Program-made: the position numbers and the translations under genes
The notes under the pieces: model-generated
What the model was told of the DNA's origin: nothing
The model's input: the letters and a program-made list of their open reading frames with translations, nothing else
The model's database searches: none
Assembly: GCA_014729735.1 (NCBI GenBank)
Contig: WJJN01000776.1
Location: forward strand, 1 to 5,112
DNA length: 5,112 bases
Direction: 5' to 3'
Source of the DNA: Candidatus Zhuqueibacterota bacterium
Lineage (GTDB): Bacteria > Zhuqueibacterota > Zhuqueibacteria > Thermofontimicrobiales > Thiofontviventaceae
In this document: piece by piece, positions 1-5,112 of the stretch
How the letters are laid out: each line of letters begins with the position of its first letter
How positions within the stretch are numbered: the stretch's first letter is position 1

Positions 1-455
1 AGCGCCGCACGCTTTTTCATACCGCCTGACAGTTGCGCCGGCATAAAATCCTCGAAACCTCCCAAACCCACCTGATCCAGTTTCATCCGGGTCATAATCC
101 TGATTGTTGATTCCTCCAGTTCTGTATGCTCCCGTAGCGGCAGTGCAACGTTGTCACCAACTGTCATGGAATTGAACAATGCCGCGCCCTGAAAAAGCAT
201 TCCGGCTTTGCGCAGAATCGGCAATAACTCTTCTTCATTCAAATCAGTGATTTCGCGGTCCTTCACAAAAATCCGTCCAGATGTCGGCTTTGATAAACCA
301 ATAATGTGCCGCAGCAGTGTGCTCTTGCCGCAACCCGATCTGCCCAGAATCGTCAGCGTTTCTCCCCTGTAAACCGTCAAATCGATGCCATCCAGAATGC
401 GCCGATTTCCATAGGATGTGATAAGGTTTTGAATTTCGATTATTGGTTCTTGCAT
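1..455 (-). CDS. mlaF: MlaF-type ABC transporter ATP-binding protein (C-terminus cut off by window edge)
   Basis: This is the cytoplasmic ATPase of an MlaFE-type ABC transporter, which powers lipid movement between inner and outer membranes. The 151 complete codons in the window show, in order, a Walker A P-loop GRSGCGKST (residues 38-46), the Q-loop glutamine in MLFQG (Gln89), and the ABC signature LSGGM (142-146) followed by KKR, which is typical of the MlaF/Ttg2A branch. Walker B, the catalytic Glu and the H-loop lie beyond base 1. The ATG at 455 is the first possible start because an in-frame TAA lies directly before it. No convincing Shine-Dalgarno precedes it. It follows mlaE on the same strand after a 119-bp gap, so it is probably in the same operon. 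The family is confident from the motifs; the exact substrate is inferred. The usual family length is about 250-270 residues, so roughly 100 are missing. Confidence 0.92.
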   Translation of the reverse strand, partial: MQEPIIEIQNLITSYGNRRILDGIDLTVYRGETLTILGRSGCGKSTLLRHIIGLSKPTSGRIFVKDREITDLNEEELLPILRKAGMLFQGAALFNSMTVGDNVALPLREHTELEESTIRIMTRMKLDQVGLGGFEDFMPAQLSGGMKKRAA

Positions 456-574
456 TTATTCATTAAGCCCATTATTTCAAGATTTCAGATGCGCTGGCTT
501 CCGCCTGTGGCGTGATAAATTTGCTGTTAGCTATTGGCTCTTAGCTTTTATCGTTCTCGTGTCCTTCACCAAAT
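456..574. other. mlaE-mlaF intergenic gap
   Basis: This 119-bp gap is unusual in an operon whose upstream neighbours overlap or lie close together. It holds a tandem heptamer array (521-548) and a small perfect hairpin candidate, CGCC-TGT-GGCG at 502-512, with no adjacent T-tract on the transcribed strand. I see no coding ORF and no clear promoter. It could be an intergenic repeat insertion or a site that adjusts the mlaE:mlaF expression ratio. Confidence 0.5.
521..548. repeat. Four tandem degenerate 7-bp repeats (TNGCTNT)
   Basis: The four consecutive heptamers on the + strand are TTGCTGT, TAGCTAT, TGGCTCT and TAGCTTT. All fit T-N-GCT-N-T, read on the coding (minus) strand as ANAGCNA. The GCT core is invariant at exact 7-bp spacing, and only positions 2 and 6 vary. 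The array lies between the mlaE stop and the mlaF start. The repeat is directly visible; its function is unknown. Confidence 0.7.
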
Positions 575-1378
575 TTATAGTGTCGAATAAAAAATCATCG
601 TGCACACCAGATCGGCGAGGATAATGAGAAAGATCGAAGCCACCACGGAAGCAGTTGTTGCCTTTCCGACTCCTTCTGCACCGCCTTTTACCGAGAAACC
701 CTGATAGCAGCCAACCTGCGCTACGATAATCGCAAATACGACTGTTTTCACCAGCCCGGTAATTAAATCTTTCATCACCAGAGCGTCGATAGTCTGATTC
801 AAATACCGGATGAATGAAATTTTCAAACTAAAAACAGCGAAGAAAAATCCACCCAATATGCCGATAAAATCAGCGATCAGCGTCAAACAGGGTAGCATAA
901 TCAGCAACGCCAGCGTGCGCGGCACTACCAAAAACTGAACCGGATTGAAACCCATCGTTCGTAAAGCATCGATTTCTTCGTACACCCGCATGGTTCCGAT
1001 CTCGGCGGCAATGGCGGAGCCGCTTCTGCCGGCGATGATGATAGCTGTCAGCAGTGGTCCCATTTCCCGCGTCATGGAAACGCCCACCAGATCCGCCACA
1101 TAAATGGACGCGCCGAATCGCTCCAGTTGATACGCCGCCTGCATCGCCAGTATCAATCCCACGAAAAAGCAGATGACGGCAACGATGGGAATCGAATTCA
1201 CGCCAATGAGAACCATCTGATCGAAAGTGCTTTTCCAGCGAACCTGTTTTCCTTTTATCGGAGCGACTATCGTCCAGAAAAGTGCTTGTTTCAACAGATC
1301 AGCAAATCGCGCGAGGTGCGCCAGAAACAGCAGCGTATTTCTTCCAATTGCACCGAATATGCGGCTAATTCTCGTCAT
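575..1378 (-). CDS. mlaE: MlaE-type lipid ABC transporter permease
   Basis: This is an inner-membrane permease of the MlaE/YrbE family, which pairs with MlaF to move phospholipids or related lipids between membranes. At 267 residues it matches the family length (about 260). Family hallmarks are visible: the TREMGPLLTA stretch (103-112), AGRSGSAIAAEIGTM (116-130) and VYEEIDALRTMG (132-143), then PRTLALLIMLP. Hydrophobic segments fall at about 60-82, 108-125, 150-182, 205-225 and 243-264, and an amphipathic N-terminus (about 1-40) precedes them. The ATG start overlaps the end of the STAS gene by 14 nt and has GAAGG (1385-1389) 6 nt upstream, a good ribosome site. The overlap implies translational coupling with the STAS protein. 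mlaF follows downstream. An MCE-domain protein (MlaD) would be expected beyond the left edge but is not in view. Confidence 0.95.
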   Translation of the reverse strand: MTRISRIFGAIGRNTLLFLAHLARFADLLKQALFWTIVAPIKGKQVRWKSTFDQMVLIGVNSIPIVAVICFFVGLILAMQAAYQLERFGASIYVADLVGVSMTREMGPLLTAIIIAGRSGSAIAAEIGTMRVYEEIDALRTMGFNPVQFLVVPRTLALLIMLPCLTLIADFIGILGGFFFAVFSLKISFIRYLNQTIDALVMKDLITGLVKTVVFAIIVAQVGCYQGFSVKGGAEGVGKATTASVVASIFLIILADLVCTMIFYSTL

Positions 1379-1718
1379 GATATGCCTTCATTGCTTCGGT
1401 TTCATCCGGATAAATCTGGAAAACCTTATCCAGTCTGCTCAATTCAAAAACATCTTGCACTGCGCCCTGTAGATGATAAATAAATAGCCTGCCTCCATAT
1501 TTCTTTGCACGTTGCAACGCCTCAACCAGCGTCGCCACACCGGAGCTGTCCATGTAATTCACTTCCTGCAGATCGACAAAAATTGCAGGGCTTTCTTTCT
1601 GGATTAATTCCAACAGTACCTTCCGAATCTGAGGAGATGAATACAGATCCACATCCCCTTTGATATTAATAATCACCGCATTATCGACTTTTTTTGACTG
1701 AATATCCAACATTTTCAT
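1365..1718 (-). CDS. STAS-domain anti-sigma factor antagonist (SpoIIAA/RsbV-like; possible MlaB role)
   Basis: This is a single STAS domain of 117 residues with no membrane segment, so it is cytosolic. Features include the N-terminal strand with IKGDVDLYSS (19-28) and the switch loop MDSSG (56-60). Ser58 aligns, even in numbering, with the Ser that SpoIIAB phosphorylates in Bacillus SpoIIAA (established knowledge). The C-terminal half, VFELSRLDKVFQIY, is typical of antagonists. In partner switching, the unphosphorylated form binds the HATPase kinase, and a PP2C enzyme restores it; both partners are encoded just upstream. The gene starts inside the HATPase stop (ATGA, 4-nt overlap) and ends inside mlaE. 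E. coli MlaB is also a STAS protein that binds MlaF, so this product may be a transporter subunit, a switch, or both. The start could be 1718 or 1712: AGGA (1720-1723) is only 1 nt from the first ATG but 7 nt from the second, which would give 115 residues. Confidence 0.93.
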   Translation of the reverse strand: MKMLDIQSKKVDNAVIINIKGDVDLYSSPQIRKVLLELIQKESPAIFVDLQEVNYMDSSGVATLVEALQRAKKYGGRLFIYHLQGAVQDVFELSRLDKVFQIYPDETEAMKAYHDEN

Positions 1719-2131
1719 TTCCTGCCTTTAAAGTGCTTGATCAACTTCAACTGGTTGCCTTTTTCAAAATTTGTGTCATACATAACTTCATCCATAACAG
1801 TTTTAATCAGATGCACACCCAATCCGCCGGGACGGATTTCATCCAACTCTCTGGATTTAATTTGGTCGACGTTTGCTTTCCTGCCAAAATCACGAATCAA
1901 AAATTCTATTTTATTTCCATAAATATTGCATTTGATATGAATCGGTTCCTTCGAAGGTCCATTATAAGCATGCCGTATAACATTGCTGCAAGCCTCATCG
2001 ATTGCCAATGTAATATTGTTGCTCTCTACAGTTGAAAAGCCGATGAGTTCGCATAATAATTTTATACTGAGTCTGTTTATTTTCAAGTATTTCGGTTCGG
2101 CTGGTATCATGAATTCCAAAGTTTCCGGCAT
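1715..2131 (-). CDS. RsbW/SpoIIAB-type anti-sigma factor / serine kinase (HATPase)
   Basis: This is a 138-residue stand-alone GHKL ATPase domain of the HATPase_c_2 type. In partner-switching systems such proteins bind a client (classically a sigma factor) and phosphorylate the STAS antagonist using ATP. The N-box is intact as AIDEACSNVIRHAY (43-56, with Glu46 and Asn50). The G1 box is IRDFGRKAN (79-87, Asp81 and Gly83), and the G2 box is GGLGVHLIK (102-110) followed by MDEV. ATP binding should therefore be functional; kinase activity is inferred from family and context. The ATG at 2131 is chosen because AGAGG (2142-2146) lies 10 nt upstream. An internal ATG at residue 8 has only a weak GGAA before it. 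The gene lies 51 nt after the PP2C gene and overlaps the STAS gene by 4 nt. No sigma-factor gene is in the window, so its client is unknown. Confidence 0.93.
   Translation of the reverse strand: MPETLEFMIPAEPKYLKINRLSIKLLCELIGFSTVESNNITLAIDEACSNVIRHAYNGPSKEPIHIKCNIYGNKIEFLIRDFGRKANVDQIKSRELDEIRPGGLGVHLIKTVMDEVMYDTNFEKGNQLKLIKHFKGRK
1720..1723 (-). promoter_or_regulatory. Ribosome site that bears on the STAS start
   Basis: AGGA on the minus strand lies 1 nt from the ATG at 1718 and 7 nt from the ATG at 1712. The spacing favours 1712 as the main start, although the ATGA overlap with the HATPase stop would allow re-initiation at 1718. Confidence 0.5.
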
Positions 2132-2182
2132 AAGCTATTATCCTCTGGTAAATAAGCCTGTCATTGGTGTGCTCCCTGTTGA

Positions 2183-3505
2183 TTAATGCCATTTTAATGC
2201 CAATACTGTGATATCATCATGTTGTGGTCTGCCCTGCGAAAAACTCAATGCCTGTCCGATTAAAGCTTTCACCAGATCTTCCGGTGAAGCCCACTCATTT
2301 TCCAAGAAATGTTGCAAGCGGTCCAGTGAAAAAAACTCTCCTTTTGAATTTCGTGCTTCGATAATGCCATCCGTGAACATCACGACGCAATCACCGGCTT
2401 GAAGCTGGATTTCATGTTTGGAAAGCGATAAATCGGGAAGGATACCAAGCGGAATTCCCGAGTCGCAGCGGAGCCATTCAGATTTAAAAGTTCCATTGTG
2501 AATCCAGAGCGGCGGCATATGCCCTCCGTTCACAATCGAAAGCTTCCCGCTGTCTGTATCCAGCGCCAGATATTGCAATGTGACAAACATGCCTCGTCGG
2601 CTTCGCTCCATCAGCAGTGTATTTATAGCCATTAGCGTTTCGGTTGCATCCTTTTTCAACTGGCTATAATAACGAAGATCACTCACCAGCCGCGCCATGA
2701 ATATTGCTGCCGGGATTCCTTTTCCCGAGACATCCCCGATGATAAGTCCCAGGTGATTTGCATTTTGCTCCAGACAATCGAATAAATCCCCGCCTACCGA
2801 AGTGGCAGGAATATTCTTTCCATACACTTGAAATCCGGATTCTTTTGACTGAGGGAACGTTTGCGGCATAAAACTTTGTTGGATAATATGGGCGGAATCC
2901 AATTGCTGTTTTAATCGCTGCTGTTCCAGTATGTATTGATGCGCTTTTGCATTTTCTATTGCCAGTGCTACCTGTCTGCAAAACGTAGAAAAAATTTCAA
3001 GATTGTGGTTATCGAATGGTTTACCATCCAGGCGATTGATCACTTCGGCAACACCAATAATCCCGCTCGTTGTTTTCAGCGGCGCGGCAAGAATTGACCG
3101 GGTAATGAAGCCTGTTTCCCGATCCACAGCCTGATAAAATCTATGATCCTTACTCACATCCCTGACGATCAATGGCTCTCCGGTCTCGGCAACCCATCCC
3201 GCAATACCCTGCCCAACCTTCAACTCGATCTTGTTTCTTACCTTTTCTTTAACGGAACCCAGCGCAAATCGACATTCTAACCTGTTGCTGTTTTCATTTA
3301 ACAGCATTATCGAACTGGCTTCGGCTCGCATTACGGTCATCGCCTTTTGCATTACCAAATTAATCAATTCATCCAGTTCGAGAGTTGTGCTTATAATTGC
3401 ACTCACATCGATCAAGCTGGTCAGGTCTGCAACTCTCTGTTTCAATATTTCGACTTCGTGTGGCAGTTGCAATATTTTTACCAGATTATTTTTGCAAGGT
3501 ATCAA
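2183..3505 (-). CDS. GAF-domain PP2C/SpoIIE-type protein serine phosphatase (RsbU-like)
   Basis: This 440-residue cytosolic sensor phosphatase probably dephosphorylates the STAS protein encoded two genes downstream. A short N-terminal helix (about 15-30) leads into a GAF sensor domain (about 30-187), with GQGIAGWVAETGEPLIV (98-114), RSILAAPL (136-143) and a typical final helix QVALAIENA. A coiled-coil-like linker (about 188-212) precedes a PPM/SpoIIE phosphatase domain (about 225-439). Metal-binding acidic residues are all present: Asp240 in VGGDLFD, Asp258 in IGDVSGKG, Asp379 in FTDGIIEA, and Asp430-Asp431 in HDDITVL. It has no membrane segment, so the GAF domain probably reads a cytosolic ligand or redox cue. 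The start is uncertain: TTG at 3505 is the first codon after an in-frame TAA, no Shine-Dalgarno is visible, and the first in-frame ATG is codon 52, inside the GAF domain. TTG at 3472 is an alternative. It is the first gene of the leftward operon. Confidence 0.94.
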   Translation of the reverse strand: MIPCKNNLVKILQLPHEVEILKQRVADLTSLIDVSAIISTTLELDELINLVMQKAMTVMRAEASSIMLLNENSNRLECRFALGSVKEKVRNKIELKVGQGIAGWVAETGEPLIVRDVSKDHRFYQAVDRETGFITRSILAAPLKTTSGIIGVAEVINRLDGKPFDNHNLEIFSTFCRQVALAIENAKAHQYILEQQRLKQQLDSAHIIQQSFMPQTFPQSKESGFQVYGKNIPATSVGGDLFDCLEQNANHLGLIIGDVSGKGIPAAIFMARLVSDLRYYSQLKKDATETLMAINTLLMERSRRGMFVTLQYLALDTDSGKLSIVNGGHMPPLWIHNGTFKSEWLRCDSGIPLGILPDLSLSKHEIQLQAGDCVVMFTDGIIEARNSKGEFFSLDRLQHFLENEWASPEDLVKALIGQALSFSQGRPQHDDITVLALKWH

Positions 3506-3521
3506 TTATAAATTTTTCTAA

Positions 3522-3548
3522 GATATAACAAATTGATTTTAAATGCAA
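3522..3548 (-). promoter_or_regulatory. Weak sigma-70-like promoter candidate for the leftward operon
   Basis: On the minus strand TTGCAT (3543-3548) and TATATC (3522-3527) are separated by 15 bp, shorter than the usual 16-18. The expected transcript start would leave a leader of only about 10 nt before the TTG at 3505. It is a plausible but weak candidate in AT-rich DNA where such matches arise by chance. Confidence 0.25.
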
Positions 3549-3577
3549 GCATTAAAATTAAAAAAGCTAATTATTAG

Positions 3578-3597
3578 TGAACGATAACAAACGTTCA
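3578..3597. repeat. Perfect dyad TGAACG-N8-CGTTCA
   Basis: The 6-bp arms at 3578-3583 and 3592-3597 are exact inverse complements separated by 8 bp. The spacing suits an operator for a dimeric regulator. It lies in the divergent promoter region, between the two genes. Confidence 0.45.
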
Positions 3598-3611
3598 TTT
3601 TGTTCAAGTAC

Positions 3612-3625
3612 GAAACATTTGTTTC
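3612..3625. repeat. Perfect dyad GAAACA-TT-TGTTTC
   Basis: The 6-bp arms at 3612-3617 and 3620-3625 are exact inverse complements with a 2-bp centre. It sits about 110 bp upstream of the -24/-12 candidate, a usual distance for an activator site of a sigma-54 promoter. The binding protein is unknown. Confidence 0.45.
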
Positions 3626-3726
3626 ATATTGGCACAGGAATTCTGGCGCCTGTTTCAGCAAACACAGGAAATAAACCGTATAATACAATCATGATACCAT
3701 CAATGAAAGCAGTTAAAACTTTGATG

Positions 3727-3742
3727 TGGCATAAATTTTGCA
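3727..3742 (+). promoter_or_regulatory. Candidate sigma-54 (RpoN) -24/-12 promoter for the kinase gene
   Basis: The sequence is TGGCAT-N5-TTGCA, with the GG (3728-3729) and GC (3740-3741) exactly 10 bp apart. The established consensus is TGGCAC-N5-TTGCA/T, so all key bases match apart from C to T at the sixth position. It points at the kinase gene, with an expected start near 3753 and a leader of roughly 135 nt. Dyads at suitable upstream distances support it. It also falls within the frame noted as a possible decayed ORF, so the two readings compete. Confidence 0.45.
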
Positions 3743-3820
3743 ATTTCAAAAATTCACTTAACCTATAAACTTTTAATAAACATATCAAGGTCTTGATTCA
3801 TAACTCACAATATTACAATG

Positions 3821-3826
3821 TATAGT
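3821..3826 (+). promoter_or_regulatory. Weak -10-like box upstream of the kinase gene
   Basis: TATAGT resembles a -10 hexamer about 60 bp before the kinase start, but no -35 box lies at 16-18 bp; the nearest TTGATT (3793-3798) is 22 bp away. It is listed only as an alternative to the -24/-12 candidate. Confidence 0.2.
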
Positions 3827-3888
3827 TTTTATTTTTCATTATTTTAATAACATAAAGGTCTGTTTTTATTTAAAGAAAGAAATTCATT

Positions 3889-5112
3889 ATGAAAGATACC
3901 TGGATCATCGAGGGTAAATATGAGGTAATTTCGAAAATCAAACAGGGGGGTTTTGGTATTGTTTATTATGGTTTTGATCGTAAATTTGAAAAACCAATTG
4001 CGATCAAGGCAATCGAGCCGAGTCTGCTACAGGAAGCCAAATATATCGATATGTTCCTGAAAGAGGCAAAAAACGCGGCAAAGCTAAATCACAATAATAT
4101 TGTCCATGTATATGATTTGATCAAAACAAATGACGGACAGTTTTACATCATCATGGAGTATATCGACGGCGTCGATTTGCGGCGGATTTTGAACAAATGT
4201 AAATCACGAGGGATCAATCTCCCGCTGGAACTTTGCCTATATTTAATGAAAGAAGTTTGCAAGGCGCTGGAATATGCTCATAACAAAAAGGACTTGATTT
4301 CGAACGAACCGTTGAAACTCGTGCATCAGGATATTTCTCCCTCGAACATAATGGTCTCGGTTGGCGGGACGGTTAAACTGATCGATTTTGGAATCGCAAA
4401 AATCAAATTTCAAAATAATGGTGCGCCGCAGAACATGGTGCTTGCCGGTAAGCTGCCTTACATGGCACCGGATCAGCTTAATGGTTCCTCAGTAGATAAT
4501 CGAACCGACATCTTTTCGCTCGGAGTTGTATTTTTCGAGCTGTTAACTAATTCAATGTTGTTCCACCATGACGATGATGAAAAGATTATCGAAGCAGTGA
4601 AAAAGGTTCGCATCGACAATAAATTCCTATCACAGTATAATATCCCGGATGAGATACAGCGGATATTGATTAAAACGCTCCAGAAAAATCCGGTGGATCG
4701 TTATCAGGGTGCGAATAATCTCTACATCGATCTGGTCGAATACTTAATGAGCCTGAATCAATCCGTTGAGCTCTCTGTTCGTTTGGGAGATTTTGTTCGG
4801 GAGTTGTTTGAAGATGAATTAAATAATGTTAAAAACCGCACGGACAATTTCTCACCCTCCAATGGAAAACAACGCCCGACGACAAGCAGTGGAATTCATT
4901 CCAAAACAGGAACAGCCACAGGAAATTCGGATATTTTTGGTGTTCGCGATCTGTTTAAGACAGATATAGATCAACAGTCTAAAATGCCGGAAGAATCAAC
5001 ACCACAGCATTCACTTGAAGATCAGATACCGGATTCCGGGCAAGAACACGAGTCACCACCGGTTAGCCCTGTTGAACCTGCTGATGAAGATGGCGACGAT
5101 GAAAAGTCAACC
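3889..5112 (+). CDS. Hanks-type Ser/Thr protein kinase (C-terminus beyond window)
   Basis: This is a eukaryotic-like protein kinase that phosphorylates Ser/Thr on unknown targets; 408 codons are in view with no stop. The kinase domain spans about 11-287. It shows the nucleotide loop KQGGFGIVY (18-26), catalytic Lys40 in AIKAI, helix-C Glu59, hinge MEYIDG (89-94), catalytic loop HQDISPSN (146-153, base Asp148), DFG (166-168), MAPDQ in place of the usual APE/SPEQ (192-196), DIFSLG (207-212) and Arg271 of subdomain XI. Three departures from the norm are Lys18 for the first loop Gly, Gln for Arg in HRD, and Ser for the catalytic-loop Lys. The HxDxSPxN form is known among bacterial kinases, so activity is likely. 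From about 310 the sequence becomes a polar, Ser/Thr/Pro- and acid-rich linker; a sensor or membrane segment may follow. The ATG at 3889 fits the domain start, though only a weak AAAGAAAGA precedes it. It is divergent from the phosphatase operon. Confidence 0.93.
   Translation, partial: MKDTWIIEGKYEVISKIKQGGFGIVYYGFDRKFEKPIAIKAIEPSLLQEAKYIDMFLKEAKNAAKLNHNNIVHVYDLIKTNDGQFYIIMEYIDGVDLRRILNKCKSRGINLPLELCLYLMKEVCKALEYAHNKKDLISNEPLKLVHQDISPSNIMVSVGGTVKLIDFGIAKIKFQNNGAPQNMVLAGKLPYMAPDQLNGSSVDNRTDIFSLGVVFFELLTNSMLFHHDDDEKIIEAVKKVRIDNKFLSQYNIPDEIQRILIKTLQKNPVDRYQGANNLYIDLVEYLMSLNQSVELSVRLGDFVRELFEDELNNVKNRTDNFSPSNGKQRPTTSSGIHSKTGTATGNSDIFGVRDLFKTDIDQQSKMPEESTPQHSLEDQIPDSGQEHESPPVSPVEPADEDGDDEKST

Larger units (their letters stand above)
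3567..3797 (-). pseudogene. Possible decayed small ORF in the spacer
   Basis: On the minus strand, one frame stays open for 57 codons from 3797 to 3627, then meets TGA (3624-3626), and continues for 18 more codons to TAG (3567-3569). The translation contains a hydrophobic stretch resembling a membrane helix (VLTAFIDGIMIVLYGLFPVF, ending about 9 residues before the TGA), and the part after the stop (NKCFVLEQNERL) also reads like protein. Possible starts are ATG at 3692, giving 22 residues, or TTG at 3785. I recognise no family. In AT-rich spacer DNA a 57-codon open frame is only mildly unusual, so this may be chance. Confidence 0.18.
3506..3888. other. Divergent intergenic spacer between phosphatase operon and kinase gene
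   Basis: This 383-bp, strongly AT-rich spacer has a more GC-balanced patch at about 3630-3665. It must hold the promoters for both directions. Visible contents are a -24/-12 type match towards the kinase (3727-3742), two perfect 6-bp dyads (3578-3597 and 3612-3625), weaker nested inverted repeats (ACAGG 3634-3638 with CCTGT 3649-3653; TGTTT 3651-3655 with AAACA 3660-3664), a direct repeat CACAGGAA (3633-3640 and 3663-3670), and a protein-like but interrupted minus-strand frame (3567-3797). Confidence 0.6.

Noticed and set aside
502..512. CGCC-TGT-GGCG hairpin as a terminator between mlaE and mlaF
   Set aside because: The stem is only 4 bp and no T-tract follows on the transcribed strand, so termination is unlikely.
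1127..1483. Plus-strand ORFs opposite mlaE and the STAS gene
   Set aside because: They are antisense frames of well-supported genes and show no domain features.
1995..2192. 65-codon minus-strand ORF across the phosphatase-HATPase junction
   Set aside because: It overlaps the intact HATPase start in another frame and has no motif; the HATPase frame has the better ribosome site.
2679..2981. 100-codon minus-strand ORF inside the phosphatase gene
   Set aside because: It lies in an alternative frame of the GAF-PP2C gene, whose own frame has clear catalytic motifs.
3633..3670. CACAGGAA direct repeats as a CRISPR or attachment site
   Set aside because: There are only two 8-bp copies, with no regular spacer array and no mobile-element gene nearby.
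3577..3768. 63-codon plus-strand ORF with GTG start in the spacer
   Set aside because: It has no ribosome site, its composition is not protein-like, and it overlaps the dyads and the -24/-12 candidate. I see no recognisable motif.
3945..3950. Run of six G in the kinase nucleotide-loop codons as a phase-variation tract
   Set aside because: The run is short and encodes the expected Gly-Gly of the loop; the reading frame is intact on both sides.

Overview
The window looks like chromosomal DNA from an AT-leaning Gram-negative bacterium. The Mla-type (MlaE/MlaF) lipid ABC transporter genes imply an outer membrane. Weak Shine-Dalgarno signals at several starts, a TTG start, and the mix of a GAF-PP2C phosphatase, partner-switching proteins and a Hanks kinase would suit an environmental lineage such as the FCB superphylum. 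That placement is a low-confidence inference; there is no rRNA or marker gene here.

Layout. Everything from 3505 down to 1 is read leftwards as one probable operon: a GAF-linked RsbU/SpoIIE-type PP2C phosphatase (2183-3505), an RsbW/SpoIIAB-type HATPase anti-sigma-factor-like kinase (1715-2131), a STAS-domain antagonist (1365-1718), an MlaE-type permease (575-1378) and an MlaF-type ATPase (1-455, cut by the window edge). HATPase and STAS overlap by 4 nt, and STAS and MlaE by 14 nt, so the signalling and transport genes are tightly coupled. A 119-bp gap between mlaE and mlaF holds four tandem copies of a degenerate heptamer. A 383-bp AT-rich spacer (3506-3888) separates this operon from a divergent Hanks-type Ser/Thr kinase gene (3889-5112, running off the right edge). 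The spacer holds a good sigma-54-type -24/-12 match pointing at the kinase gene, two perfect dyads upstream of it, and a possible decayed small ORF on the minus strand.

How they may work together. The first three leftward genes form a complete partner-switching set: phosphatase, ATP-dependent kinase/binder, and STAS protein with the phosphorylatable Ser. No sigma factor is visible. The STAS gene sits where an MlaB-like subunit would be expected, fused by overlap to mlaE. The most interesting reading is that the phosphorylation state of this STAS protein gates the MlaFE lipid transporter, making this a switchable form of Mla, possibly with input from the divergent kinase. This is inferred from gene order and intact motifs; nothing in the window proves it.
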